A stretch of 64,000 nucleotides of DNA from Dethiobacter alkaliphilus. GTDB lineage: Bacteria; Bacillota; Dethiobacteria; DTU022; UBA8154. The DNA lies in assembly GCA_016841605.1 (NCBI GenBank), contig JAENYV010000014.1:29596-93595 (forward strand), given 5' to 3'. The translations under genes were made by a program, and so were the position numbers. This document shows, one piece after another, positions 1 to 8,952 of the stretch. How positions within the stretch are numbered: the first letter of the stretch is position 1; each line of letters begins with the position of its first letter. The notes beneath the pieces were generated by a model. It saw nothing but the letters and a program-made list of their open reading frames with translations. It did not search any database and had not been told where the DNA came from.

Positions 1-77
1 CTCAATTTGTTGATCCAGCCTATTCGTTTCACTCATTACAAATCCACTTCCCATTTCATTGTTCCTAATCGGACTTT

Positions 78-150
78 CCCCACAACTTAGCAAATTTCCC
101 TTAGCTTTCGTATATGCTAGGCGCTTCACCCGAGCGCTCACTGCTAGTAA
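78..150 (-). repeat. Dispersed intergenic repeat, copy A
   Basis: Read on the minus strand this stretch carries GCGCTCGGGTGAAGCGCC, then GCATATACGAAAGCTAAG, then GGAAATTTGC. The same ordered blocks recur, diverged, at 2085-2140 (minus), 10366-10470 (plus) and 13877-14171 (plus). It sits just past the stop of the helicase gene and overlaps its last codons. It is therefore a genome-specific extragenic repeat rather than a gene. The first 77 bases of the window show nothing I can name. Confidence 0.6.
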
Positions 151-1583
151 TGTTTCTTTTTGCTCTGAGTATGCCTTTTATGAAAAGATCCGGAATTTTT
201 ATAACTTTGACGTTCGTAGTGCGGGGCCGGCCTTCTGCCCCGTTCCGGCCTAGGCTTTTTCTGCATAAGAGGAGCTTCTTCGGTTAACCTTACCGGATCA
301 GTATTCGGTTCTTTTGTCAGCAGTTTTAAGGCTGCGGAAAGGAGAGAAACAGAATCGTTTTCCTTAAGCAAGCCCATGGCAATTTCTTTATAGGCACCGG
401 TATCTTCCACTTCCATAGCCTGTATTAGTTTCTCGATGGTTAATCGTTGTTGACCTTCGATAGCTTCATTAAAAGTCGGGTTTGGTTTACGTTCTATTCT
501 CCTTTTGGTGGTTCGTTCAATCAGTCTCAGGTGGCCAATTTCACGGGGTGTAATAAAAGTAATGGCCAAACCCGGCTTACCTAACCGCCCCGTGCGGCCA
601 ATCCGGTGAACATAGCTCTCCGGGTCCTGCGGAATATCAAAATTATAGATATGTGTAATGCCGCTGATATCCAATCCCCGGGCCGCAACATCCGTGGCGA
701 CCAATATTTCCGTAGCTCCGGACCGGAAATTGCGCATAACACTATCCCGCCTGGACTGCGTAAGGTCGCCGTGTATCCCTTCGGCTGAGTAGCCGCGCTT
801 ATTGAGTGCCTCAAAAAGTTCATCGACGCGTCTCTTTGTTCGGCCAAAAACAATGGCCGAATCGGGGGATTGGATATCAAGAAGCCGGCAAAGCACATCA
901 AATTTGTGCCTTTCCTGGACTTCATAATAATGTTGTTCAGTATTGGGAACAGTTACTTCTTTAGATTTTATACCGATAAATTCAGGGTTTCTCATAAACC
1001 GCCGGGCAAGGTCCTGAATAGGTTTCGGCATTGTTGCGGAAAAAAGCATGGTCTGCCGATTGCCGGGAATTTCGGCGAGAATTGTTTCAATATCATCCAC
1101 AAAGCCCATATTCAGCATTTCGTCCGCTTCGTCAAGAACGACGAAACCAACTTTTTGCAGCCGGATAGTCCTCCTTCTCATATGGTCCATCAGTCGTCCC
1201 GGAGTTCCAACTATAATTTTAGGCCTGTTTTTAAGGGACCTGATCTGCCGATTTATATCCTGTCCGCCGTAAATCGGCAGGGCACGAACTCCTTTAAACT
1301 GTCCGATTCTATTAAGTTCTTCGGCGACCTGAACGGCCAATTCCCTGGTGGGTGTAATAACCAGCCCCTGAATATTCTCATCATTAATTTCCACTTTTTC
1401 TACCAGGGGGATCCCGAAAGCCGTAGTTTTACCGGTTCCGGTTTGAGCCTGCCCGATAAGATCCCGGCCGGCCAAAGCTACGGGAATAGCCATTTGCTGG
1501 ATGGGTGTCATTTCTTCAAAACCCATATTCACAGTAGCTTTAATGACCAGGGGACAAAGCCCTACTTCTTGAAATGTTGCCAT
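144..1583 (-). CDS. DEAD-box ATP-dependent RNA helicase
   Basis: This 479-residue protein has every motif of the DEAD-box family in order. The Q motif (GFEEMTPIQ) is near residue 21, AQTGTGKT at 46-53, TPTRELA at 78-84, TPGR at 127-130, DEAD at 151-154, SAT at 182-184, ATDVAARG near 296 and HRIGRTGR at 326-333. The C-terminal 45 residues are basic and rich in Arg, Lys and His, as in the RNA-binding tails of CshA/DeaD-type helicases. It should unwind structured RNA in the cytoplasm, for ribosome assembly or mRNA turnover. The ATG start has GAGAGGAA about 10 bases upstream. A cold-shock protein gene lies immediately upstream on the same strand, which suggests a role at low temperature, although a terminator separates them. 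The family is certain; assignment to CshA, CshB or DbpA is not. Confidence 0.96.
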   Translation of the reverse strand: MATFQEVGLCPLVIKATVNMGFEEMTPIQQMAIPVALAGRDLIGQAQTGTGKTTAFGIPLVEKVEINDENIQGLVITPTRELAVQVAEELNRIGQFKGVRALPIYGGQDINRQIRSLKNRPKIIVGTPGRLMDHMRRRTIRLQKVGFVVLDEADEMLNMGFVDDIETILAEIPGNRQTMLFSATMPKPIQDLARRFMRNPEFIGIKSKEVTVPNTEQHYYEVQERHKFDVLCRLLDIQSPDSAIVFGRTKRRVDELFEALNKRGYSAEGIHGDLTQSRRDSVMRNFRSGATEILVATDVAARGLDISGITHIYNFDIPQDPESYVHRIGRTGRLGKPGLAITFITPREIGHLRLIERTTKRRIERKPNPTFNEAIEGQQRLTIEKLIQAMEVEDTGAYKEIAMGLLKENDSVSLLSAALKLLTKEPNTDPVRLTEEAPLMQKKPRPERGRRPAPHYERQSYKNSGSFHKRHTQSKKKHY

Positions 1584-1619
1584 TTACGTAAATTCCTCTC
1601 TCATATTTGGTTTGGATTT

Positions 1620-1659
1620 AAAAAATAACAAGGCATTCCCGTAAGCCGGAAATGCCTTT
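1620..1659 (-). terminator. Rho-independent terminator after the cold-shock gene
   Basis: On the minus strand AAGGCATTTCCGG pairs with the following GGGAATGCCTT across a short loop, and the stem runs into a T-rich tract. It lies between the cold-shock gene and the helicase start and would end the short cold-shock transcript. The helicase therefore needs its own promoter or readthrough. Confidence 0.75.
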
Positions 1660-1682
1660 GCTTCATGCTATGTTATCCTGCC

Positions 1683-1880
1683 TTACAGACGAATAACGTT
1701 TGCAGCTTGCAGACCACGGTTACCTTCTACAACTTCAAACTCAACGTTTTGTCCTTCTTCTAATGTCTTGAATCCTTCACCCTGAATAGCAGAAAAATGG
1801 ACAAAAACATCTCCGCCTCCGTCACTCTCGATAAAACCGTAACCCTTTTCTGCACTAAACCATTTTACTTTGCCTGTCAA
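1683..1880 (-). CDS. Cold-shock protein (CspA/CspB family)
   Basis: This 65-residue single cold-shock domain shows both RNA-binding motifs: RNP1 as KGYGFIE at 12-18 and RNP2 as VFVHF at 25-29. Members bind single-stranded RNA and DNA and keep mRNA unfolded after temperature downshift; they are also abundant in normal growth. The start is TTG, set by a strong AGGAGG about 10 bases upstream; the sequence downstream encodes MTGKVKWF, the usual family N terminus. The length is exactly typical. The 5' leader of about 200 bases before the next gene could hold the structured leader common to csp mRNAs, but I could not verify a cold-box. Confidence 0.96.
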   Translation of the reverse strand: MTGKVKWFSAEKGYGFIESDGGGDVFVHFSAIQGEGFKTLEEGQNVEFEVVEGNRGLQAANVIRL

Positions 1881-2084
1881 CTGTTTTAGCCTCCTTGAGG
1901 TTTTTCTTGTGGGGCAAAAAGCGGAATAACATCAAACATCTTTTTAAGCGGATCAGACCAAAAGGAGGCTTAAAGATCGTTTTTAGTTCTTCTCATCTTT
2001 TCAACACCATTAATAACATTACCATAACTAAAAGAATAATGCAAGCAATCTGCGGGAAATGCCGGTAACTCGAACCATTCCCTC

Positions 2085-2140
2085 AGCTTCGCAAATTTCC
2101 TCTTAGCTTTCATATAAGCCAGGCGCCCGCTCGAACCCTC
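2085..2140 (-). repeat. Dispersed intergenic repeat, copy B
   Basis: On the minus strand GCGCCTGGCTTATATGAAAG, CTAAGAG and GGAAATTTGC repeat the blocks of the copy at 78-150 with a few substitutions. It lies in the 277 bp gap between the cold-shock gene and the ATP-grasp gene. No coding potential is seen in it. Confidence 0.6.
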
Positions 2141-2157
2141 CCCAATGGCACCGTATT

Positions 2158-3615
2158 TTAAACTTGAAATTGGCCGGTGATATCAGGAAAGCCGATCATT
2201 GAACGATAAGTCTTTAAATGAAGAAGGTGTCGGCAACAACCCAGTAAATGCAGGGCCAGGTTTTCTTCAATCTTTTTCTTGTCCATACCCGCAGCCAAAA
2301 AGTTGGGTTTTGGGTTAACTTCTATCATCCAGATTTTATTATTTACATCAACAGCAAAATCAAAACCCATTTCCCCAAACTCCCGGTTATGAATATTTTC
2401 TATTGCCCGCGCTATCTTTATGGTTATCTCTTCCATTTCGTCCAAAATTGTTTGTGCTTCAGCACCACTGAACATTTTCCGAAGAAGATCCTCTGTCGCT
2501 GCAAAATAGCCTCCCCACAGATTTCCTGTCACAACGCCAAAGACAGCTCCCAGTTTTATGGTAATATTGATAACATCCCAGTGCCCCTGCGCATTTTTAA
2601 AGATATGTACTCTGAAAATGGAAGGTCTTCCTTCGTATTGCCTAATTTTAATAGCTTGCTGAACCAGATATGGTTGCTCTCCCAGCATGGTTTTCAGCAT
2701 TTCCCATAAGCCGTTTTTCTTCAAGTAATGCGTCTTTTTCTCCATCTCAGTCTGATGGTACTGAAGTAAAAAGTCATCTTGATCTATTAAATCAATTTTA
2801 TAAACACCAAAACCTCGAGAAGAAGCGGTGGGTTTCAAATAAACTGATTTATATTTTTCCAGAAGATAAAAGATATTGCCTGTATTTCTGCAATCCATGG
2901 TTTCAGGAAGATATTTCCTAACAGAAGAATTCCTCTGTAAATTTTCATAATTAATGAGCTTATCATTGAGAAGTAAAAAGGGATTAACTGTTCTCCGCTT
3001 GATGGAATAATTTTTCATCAGCTCCCCGTAGAGAGGCCTTAGTTCAGAATTTAGAATACCGATCTGATTATAAATTATATCCGGCAGAGGAAAGTCCAGC
3101 ATAGTCCAATCATGTCTGTAATGACGGCTTTTTCTGTAAATAAAACCGCTGATTATTTTCTTCTCAAAATTAATAAAGTCCGGTGTAAAAAAACAACAGA
3201 TAATTCCAGCCTCAGAAGCTTTCTCCCCAATTATTTTAAACAGGGAGGCAATTTTCTCTTCCAGCATTGGTGCGGGCACACTAATTAAAATACCAATAAG
3301 GGGACCAATCTTTAATTCTTTGGAGACATCATTATAATAAAAGGCCAGGGGCTGCTGAAGACCCGAAAGATTAAACTTGATGCTTAGTTCCTGCTGCAGG
3401 AAATAGCAGTTATCCTTACAGGTATTCTCCACTATTTTTACTCTATCTTTTTTACTGCCGAAAGAGAAGAATACCTCATCATCGCGGTGCAAATTGCATT
3501 TTTGAATTATATTTGTAGAAAGATGGAGCAAACAACATCCCTTCTTTCTCACACTTATTATGTTTCTCTCCTCCATCATACGGAACTCTTCTTGATCCGG
3601 TTCGTTACTCTTCAA
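2158..3615 (-). CDS. YheC/YheD-type ATP-grasp protein (spore-coat associated family)
   Basis: This 485-residue protein resembles the YheC/YheD endospore coat-associated family. The N-terminal third is a beta-rich domain. The C-terminal half looks like an ATP-grasp fold: a lysine-containing strand VYLKPTASSRGFGV near 258, YLVQQAIKI near 318, a RVH segment near 338, and the metal-binding EMGFDFAVDVN...MIEVNPKPN near 425. ATP-grasp enzymes join a carboxylate to an amine or thiol, but the substrate of this family is unknown. The listed start is TTG with a weak ribosome site. An ATG pair at 3576-3579 is an equally good start and would remove 12 residues. It stands alone, upstream of the cold-shock gene. 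Family confidence is good; function is inferred. Confidence 0.85.
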   Translation of the reverse strand: MKSNEPDQEEFRMMEERNIISVRKKGCCLLHLSTNIIQKCNLHRDDEVFFSFGSKKDRVKIVENTCKDNCYFLQQELSIKFNLSGLQQPLAFYYNDVSKELKIGPLIGILISVPAPMLEEKIASLFKIIGEKASEAGIICCFFTPDFINFEKKIISGFIYRKSRHYRHDWTMLDFPLPDIIYNQIGILNSELRPLYGELMKNYSIKRRTVNPFLLLNDKLINYENLQRNSSVRKYLPETMDCRNTGNIFYLLEKYKSVYLKPTASSRGFGVYKIDLIDQDDFLLQYHQTEMEKKTHYLKKNGLWEMLKTMLGEQPYLVQQAIKIRQYEGRPSIFRVHIFKNAQGHWDVINITIKLGAVFGVVTGNLWGGYFAATEDLLRKMFSGAEAQTILDEMEEITIKIARAIENIHNREFGEMGFDFAVDVNNKIWMIEVNPKPNFLAAGMDKKKIEENLALHLLGCCRHLLHLKTYRSMIGFPDITGQFQV

Positions 3616-3636
3616 TTAATCCGGCTTCTCACTTCT

Positions 3637-3670
3637 AAAAAAAAGAGTTTCACCTCATACTTGTGAAACC
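3637..3670 (-). terminator. Rho-independent terminator after the cyclophilin gene
   Basis: On the minus strand GTTTCAC, a nine-base loop and GTGAAAC are followed by eight T. It lies just past the cyclophilin stop codon and before the ATP-grasp gene start. Confidence 0.8.
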
Positions 3671-3726
3671 CCTCCAAAAATATAAGTCGGTAATAAAACT
3701 GCCGACAGGACGGAAAACTACTTCTT

Positions 3727-4176
3727 TTACCGGTTTTTAGGCTCCTGTTCTCCTTCAATATCCAGATTGAGCATCTTATCTCCCTGGCGGATTTGATCTA
3801 CCACATCAATTCCTTCGATCACCCTGCCGAAAACAGTATGTAAGCCATCCAGATGAGGCTGCGGGCTGTGACAGATAAAAAATTGACTGCCCCCCGTATC
3901 TTTTCCCCGATGGGCCATGGAAAGACTCCCCCGCAAGTGTTTATTAGGATTATTCTCTACTTCACATTTGATGGAATAACCTGGACCGCCTGTTCCGGTT
4001 CCGTTGGGACATCCGCCCTGAATGACAAAGTTGGGAATTACCCGGTGAAAAGTCAAACCGTTGTAAAAACCTTCCTTAATAAGTTTTTCAAAGTTGGCCA
4101 CTGTTCCGGGAGCGTCTTTTTCAAACAGCTCCACCACCATTGTCCCCTTTTCTGTTTCAACTTTTGCTTTTTTCAA
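3727..4176 (-). CDS. Peptidyl-prolyl cis-trans isomerase, cyclophilin type
   Basis: This 149-residue cytoplasmic cyclophilin has no signal peptide. The catalytic arginine is in FHRVI (Arg45). The hydrophobic pocket is given by GSQFFI near 96-101 and [10 protein letters not shown] near 108-117, where most bacterial forms have LDG-HTVFG. It would speed prolyl isomerisation during folding. The start is TTG, with AAGGAGG rather far (about 13 bases) upstream. The gene is transcribed alone with its own terminator. The start region overlaps the 5' untranslated part of the divergent SpoIIE-like gene, so the two probably share a bidirectional promoter zone at about 4177-4300. Confidence 0.95.
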   Translation of the reverse strand: MKKAKVETEKGTMVVELFEKDAPGTVANFEKLIKEGFYNGLTFHRVIPNFVIQGGCPNGTGTGGPGYSIKCEVENNPNKHLRGSLSMAHRGKDTGGSQFFICHSPQPHLDGLHTVFGRVIEGIDVVDQIRQGDKMLNLDIEGEQEPKNR

Positions 4177-4300
4177 GGATAAGTATAGCCTCCTTCTTTT
4201 TCATTCTTTTCTTATTTTATGCCAATTGAGACTAAATTACCATATAGGAGTAATTCTTTCAGCCCGAAAAATTAGTCGAAAAAAAGGACTTTTTTATAAT

Positions 4301-6706
4301 ATGTTGAATCTTTTTATTATGCGGACAAAACTCAAGGAAACGATAAAGCACTTAAAAGCAGATGAGTTGACGAATAGGTATCCACTCTACACCCTTACCA
4401 TGGTATTCATGCCCGGGAGGTTTGATTCTTATTCAATCGCAATTATGGCCATTTTTCTCCTTGTTATTTTAAGCATGGACATCATCCGTAGACAACAGCG
4501 CAAACTAAAAAAAAGCGAAAAAAATTTTAAGCAAGCGGAAAAGATGCTGAAGCTCCAGCTTGAGTCTGAGAAAATATTATCCGACATATCCTCCAAATTT
4601 GCCGCCATTACTGCAAAAGAATTAAATCAAGGTATTAATTTTGCGCTTCGTCTGAGCGGTTCTTTTTTTAATGTTGATCGTAGTTATATTTTTGTCTTCT
4701 CCGATGACACCGAACAAGCGATGAACAACAGCCACGAGTGGTGCGCTGAAGGCATTACTCCACAAATAGACAACCTGCAGGGTGTTCCCAACGCGATGTT
4801 GCCGTGGTGGATGAACAAATTGAGAAATCTGGAGAATATTAATATTCCCAGCATAGATGATCTGCCTCCTGAAGCTGAAGCAGAAAAAAAATTTTTGCAG
4901 CTTCAATTCATTCAGTCTCTTGTTGCTGTGCCCATGATTTCCAGGAATAAACTGCTTGGTTTTATCGGCTTTGACTCGGTACGAGAGAAGAAAAAATGGG
5001 CAGATGAACAGATATCCCTGCTGAAGGTTGTAGCCGAGATTATTTCCAACGCTCTTCTGCAGAACAGGGCATTGAAAGCACTGGAAAAGAGCGAAGAAAA
5101 ATTTCGCTACATGGCGGAATTCTCCCCCCATGCTCTTTCTATTTGTAGCAGGCAAGAAAAATTTGAATACCTCAACCCCAAATTTACCGAAACATTCGGC
5201 TATACTCTTACTGAAATTCCCGATCGAAACAGATGGTTTGAACTTGCCCATCCCGACCCCCTTTACCGCCGGCATGTTCTAGAATTATGGCACAATGATG
5301 CAAAAAATATTGAAAACGGCATTGCCACATCGAGAATTTTCCAAATAAGCTGCAAAGACGGCAGCGAAAAAGAAATACTGATCAGAACAGTTGCCATGGG
5401 GAACGATAATTTTCTTGCTACCTATGAAGACATCACCAAGCAAAGACGGGCAGTCAAAAAAATCGAAGCGTATGCTCTGGAACTGGAGAAACTGTGCTCG
5501 CAGCTGGATACGGAAATTGATAAAGCCAGAAAGGTTCACGAAAGAACGATGCCGGGAACACTCCCCGCGGTAAAAGGCCTCTCTTTTGCTGCTCACTACC
5601 AGCCGGCACTTAAATTGGGCGGAGATCTTTATGATGTTATCAAAAAAGAGAATAAGCTCATTGCCTATCTTTCCGATGTGACAGGACACAGCATGGACGG
5701 GGCTATGCTGAGTGTTTTCGTCAACAATACCATAGACAGTTTCATATCTCTTAACGAACCTGAAAACATTACACCGGAAAAGTTATGCAAATTTCTGGCG
5801 GAACAGTATCACAAAGAAAATTATCCGGATGAATACTTTATTTGTATTTTTTTGGTAGTGCTGGATCTTAACACAAAGGAATTAAGCTATACTGGGGCAG
5901 GTTTTCAAGATTCTCCTTTAGTAAGAATGGGAAATGGAGAACAATTAATGCTAATAAGCAAAGGGCTTCCCATATCACTTGCTTTTCCGGCAACAATGCC
6001 GGACTTTCATGCCGGGACAATTGTTCTTACTCCGGGAACTACCATTCTGTTCAACACAGACGGCCTTACTGAGCATGAAGCTAACGGAAAATTTTATGGC
6101 GAGCGGCTTGAAAAAGTTTTTTACGAGAACAGTCATTTACCTCCCGAAATGATTATTGAAGCCGTTAATGAAGACTTTACACAATTCAACAATGGCTCCC
6201 GGCAAGGCTTTGACGATATTACTTTTCTGGTAATGCAGGTTGAAGCAGAAGTAAAGAAAAAATTACATTTTAAGCTGCAGAGCAGCTTTGAAGAACTGAT
6301 GAAGATGCATAAAAAAATCTCGGAAGTTTTGCATCCGGAATATAATGCTGAAATGCTGGTCATGGGCATTGACGAAATGGTTGCCAACGCCATTGAACAC
6401 GGCAATAAATTTAACTTAGACAAAAAAGTGACAGTCGAGATAGTTCTGGCCGGCCGGTATATTCTCGCAACTGTAGAAGATGAAGGAGAAGGCTTTGACT
6501 GGAGGGAGAAGGTAACCGTCCCCATGGAACTTTCCGGCAACAGAGAAAGGGGACGCGGTATACCCCTGGCAGTGCTTTGCTGTGACAGCATTGTCTATAA
6601 TCAAAAAGGAAACAAGGTCTATATTATTAAAGAGCAGACCCCTGATTCCCCGCTTGATTCCCTTATTAATGACGTAAAGAGAGGACGTCCTGTTTCGTCA
6701 CCGTAA
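4301..6706 (+). CDS. Membrane GAF-PAS-SpoIIE phosphatase with C-terminal HATPase domain
   Basis: I place the start at the ATG at 4301 (801 residues), because in-frame upstream codons overlap the divergent cyclophilin gene. An ATG at 4319 is possible. Domains in order: one membrane segment near 45-64, a GAF-like region (about 95-240), a PAS domain (about 265-385), a linker coil, a SpoIIE/RsbU PP2C-type phosphatase (about 430-640, with GGDLYDV and SDVTGHSMDGA carrying the metal-binding Asp residues), and an HATPase_c domain (about 680-790, with N box DEMVANAIEHGN and G box DEGEGFDW). The last resembles anti-sigma kinases such as RsbW/SpoIIAB. One chain thus carries both a phosphatase and a possible anti-anti-sigma kinase, so it likely switches an STAS-domain protein in a partner-switching pathway. 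No STAS gene is in the window. Confidence 0.9.
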   Translation: MLNLFIMRTKLKETIKHLKADELTNRYPLYTLTMVFMPGRFDSYSIAIMAIFLLVILSMDIIRRQQRKLKKSEKNFKQAEKMLKLQLESEKILSDISSKFAAITAKELNQGINFALRLSGSFFNVDRSYIFVFSDDTEQAMNNSHEWCAEGITPQIDNLQGVPNAMLPWWMNKLRNLENINIPSIDDLPPEAEAEKKFLQLQFIQSLVAVPMISRNKLLGFIGFDSVREKKKWADEQISLLKVVAEIISNALLQNRALKALEKSEEKFRYMAEFSPHALSICSRQEKFEYLNPKFTETFGYTLTEIPDRNRWFELAHPDPLYRRHVLELWHNDAKNIENGIATSRIFQISCKDGSEKEILIRTVAMGNDNFLATYEDITKQRRAVKKIEAYALELEKLCSQLDTEIDKARKVHERTMPGTLPAVKGLSFAAHYQPALKLGGDLYDVIKKENKLIAYLSDVTGHSMDGAMLSVFVNNTIDSFISLNEPENITPEKLCKFLAEQYHKENYPDEYFICIFLVVLDLNTKELSYTGAGFQDSPLVRMGNGEQLMLISKGLPISLAFPATMPDFHAGTIVLTPGTTILFNTDGLTEHEANGKFYGERLEKVFYENSHLPPEMIIEAVNEDFTQFNNGSRQGFDDITFLVMQVEAEVKKKLHFKLQSSFEELMKMHKKISEVLHPEYNAEMLVMGIDEMVANAIEHGNKFNLDKKVTVEIVLAGRYILATVEDEGEGFDWREKVTVPMELSGNRERGRGIPLAVLCCDSIVYNQKGNKVYIIKEQTPDSPLDSLINDVKRGRPVSSP

Positions 6707-6716
6707 CGTCCTCTCT
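6678..6716 (+). terminator. Hairpin spanning the SpoIIE-like gene stop
   Basis: AGAGAGGACGT (6678-6688) and ACGTCCTCTCT (6706-6716) form a perfect 11 bp stem. The last codons of the phosphatase gene lie within it. The T-rich tract after it is weak, so it may be a terminator shared with the convergent amidase gene. Confidence 0.55.
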
Positions 6717-6747
6717 GAAGAAAGCAATTTAATTTTTAATGCAATTC

Positions 6748-8730
6748 TTAATGAGCAGCCAGGTATCGTTTGATCCCCAGGGCGATGGCTTCGGCAGCCC
6801 TCCTCTGGAAGGCTTGATCAGCCAGAAGTTTTTCCTCTTCCGGGTTGGAGATAAAAGCTACCTCCACCAGTACTGCCGGGATAGGACAATTTCGCAGAAC
6901 AGCAAAATTTTCTTCACGGATACCCTTATTGTCCCGCTGCAGGCGATTGACCAGTTCAGTCTGAATAAAGGAGGCCAGCGTTTTTCGCTCGCTTACCTGC
7001 TTCTCCTGGGTTCCCGGGGGGGCGTAATAAAAGGTCATGGTACCGGACAGGGAGCGGTCGGTAGAGGCATTATTATGGATGCTGACCAGCAGCTCGGCCC
7101 CGGAGATGCTTGCTACTGCGGCTCTTTCTTCCAGTGTCAGGCCCGTATCACCTTCACAGGTATAAATAACCGTTAAACCTTCATTGAGAAGGATATTGCC
7201 TACCTGGAGGGATATACTGCGGACAACATCCCGTTCCCTCAGCCCGGTGGGACCGATGGCACCCGGATCGGACCCGCCCCACGTTTGGAGCGCACCGTGC
7301 CCCGGGTCAATAACAATAATCTGCTCGGATAAATTAACAGACTTAATCTGAATGGTAATCGTCCTTCCGTCGGAACTCCGGGTCAGAGCATAGGAAGCCT
7401 GGCTCTGAAGGTCGGCCACAATTCGTACGGTTTGCTCGTCAAACTGCCCCACTCGGAAAGAGGAGACTGGTCCGTGGTCGGCCTGGAGAGTGGGAGACGA
7501 TTCTTCTTCCCCCAGGCAAGCAGGAAAATCGAAGACAATGCGGGAGGGATTGTCAAGACGGAACGACGAAGGCATTGCCAGGTAAGATGCCGCACTTACT
7601 TTCAGGAAAACCACACCGTCGGACCCCTCAACTTCTATGCCGGTAAGCGCAGGCAGATCGCCTTCAACAGTTTGTGCTCCACTGCTCCAGCGGCTGATCA
7701 ATCCTGCTACCCGGCTACTGTCCGCGGGCGTTTCTTTTTTGTCGGCATCGTACTTTACGGCCGCCAGCCAGCCGGCGATCCAGCCGCTTCGGCCATCCGG
7801 AAGCTTCACCGCAAACCAGTTGTCCTCTTCTCCGATAATGTCCAGTTGCTGGCCCGAGGAAACCTTCGAGATAACGGGAGACTCCACCCCCGGTGCAGAA
7901 CGCACATTGACTGATTCTTTCATGACCAGAGCGGAACGTGCCGTCTCAGCAGGCATGGCGTAATCTCCATCAAGATTTATATCCTCTGTTGTGGATGCCT
8001 GATTCTGAATCTCGACCAACCACCCGGCAATCCAGCCTTTGTCCCCACCTGGAATTTCTACCTGCAGCCATACCCCGTCTTCGGCCGGTTCTTCCTCCAG
8101 TATCGTCAGCCGGGTACCCATGGCAACCTGAGTTAAGCGGGCATTGTCCGTCCCGGGTCCGGAGCGAATATTTACCAGGTTGCCGGTAACTATACCAATT
8201 TGTAGATTAGGTAGCTCATCCTCATCACTGCCGGGAGCAGACTGCTTATCCTCATCACTGCCGGGAGCAGACGATTCTTCCCCTGGCAGTGTTGCAGGTG
8301 ATTTAATGGCGACTGTCCGCTGTTCTTCTTTCCAGTTCACGTTCAAGCCGAATGTTTCCGCCAGAAAACGCAAGGGGACCATGGTTCGACCAGCTTTAAG
8401 AACAGCCGTGGTATCCATTTCTTTTTCCACCCCGTTTATATGAGCAGTTTTCTCTCCGATATGAAGATCCACCGCTGATCCTGTATGGGAAATTCTGACC
8501 CGTTGTTCCCCAGCATTCCAGCTTACCACGCAACCCAACGCCTCTGAAACAAAGCGGACAGGAACCATTGTTCTGGCATTTTCGTCAATATATGGAGCCA
8601 CATCCACAGCAATCTCTTTGCCGTCCACGGTAATGTTTACCTGCCCGGAGGCCTGTCCGGTTGAAATACTTGTCCCTAAGACGGAGATAAAAACCAGAGT
8701 AATAAGACATATTATGCGCCAAATTTTCAT
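6748..8730 (-). CDS. Secreted N-acetylmuramoyl-L-alanine amidase, multidomain
   Basis: The start is the ATG at 8730, preceded by AAGGAT; two in-frame TTG codons lie just before it. The protein of about 660 residues begins with a signal peptide. Two copper-amine-oxidase-like stalk repeats follow (TMVPVRFVSEALG, TMVPLRFLAETFG, to about 150), then two bacterial SH3 domains (about 177-245 and 267-330, each ending GWIAGWL), an AMIN domain (about 360-455) and a zinc amidase_3 domain (about 475-660). In the last, IVIDPGHG, the LRERD glutamate, SIHNNAS and EVAFISNPEE supply the zinc ligands and catalytic Glu. It should cleave the MurNAc-L-Ala bond of peptidoglycan outside the cell. A tandem SAPGSDED linker repeat (8218-8272) separates the stalk and SH3 parts. 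Confidence 0.94.
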   Translation of the reverse strand: MKIWRIICLITLVFISVLGTSISTGQASGQVNITVDGKEIAVDVAPYIDENARTMVPVRFVSEALGCVVSWNAGEQRVRISHTGSAVDLHIGEKTAHINGVEKEMDTTAVLKAGRTMVPLRFLAETFGLNVNWKEEQRTVAIKSPATLPGEESSAPGSDEDKQSAPGSDEDELPNLQIGIVTGNLVNIRSGPGTDNARLTQVAMGTRLTILEEEPAEDGVWLQVEIPGGDKGWIAGWLVEIQNQASTTEDINLDGDYAMPAETARSALVMKESVNVRSAPGVESPVISKVSSGQQLDIIGEEDNWFAVKLPDGRSGWIAGWLAAVKYDADKKETPADSSRVAGLISRWSSGAQTVEGDLPALTGIEVEGSDGVVFLKVSAASYLAMPSSFRLDNPSRIVFDFPACLGEEESSPTLQADHGPVSSFRVGQFDEQTVRIVADLQSQASYALTRSSDGRTITIQIKSVNLSEQIIVIDPGHGALQTWGGSDPGAIGPTGLRERDVVRSISLQVGNILLNEGLTVIYTCEGDTGLTLEERAAVASISGAELLVSIHNNASTDRSLSGTMTFYYAPPGTQEKQVSERKTLASFIQTELVNRLQRDNKGIREENFAVLRNCPIPAVLVEVAFISNPEEEKLLADQAFQRRAAEAIALGIKRYLAAH

Positions 8731-8784
8731 CAACAATCATCCTTTTGTAAAAACAGACATGTAAAACCTCTTCTTTCCTTATAA

Positions 8785-8952
8785 CGTAACAATTCCCAAA
8801 AAGTTACGCTTTTTTTACCCTAAAATTGAATGGTAAATCAACCCATAATTCCCAACTTCGCGAAAAACATTTTGACAAATTTCTCTGTTCGTTTAAGTGG
8901 GAAAAATGTTATACTGTTACTTAAAATAAAGGACGAAAGGGAGACAGATTGA
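8785..8952 (+). promoter_or_regulatory. Upstream region of the efflux-pump gene
   Basis: The gap between the divergent amidase and efflux genes holds a small hairpin (CGTAAC at 8785, GTTACG at 8803, then a T run) and an extended -10 element, TGTTATACT, at 8907-8915. TTGACA at 8872 is too far from it (32 bases) to be its -35 box. AAAGGGAGA precedes the TTG start at 8953 at normal distance. Confidence 0.45.

Noticed and set aside
870..1628. 252-residue plus-strand ORF
   Set aside because: It is the antisense shadow of the DEAD-box helicase.
4094..4300. N-terminal extension of the SpoIIE-like protein
   Set aside because: It overlaps the divergent cyclophilin gene and has no membrane or family features; the ATG at 4301 is preferred.
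8872..8877. TTGACA as -35 box for the efflux gene
   Set aside because: The best -10 element is 32 bases away; an extended -10 without a good -35 fits better.
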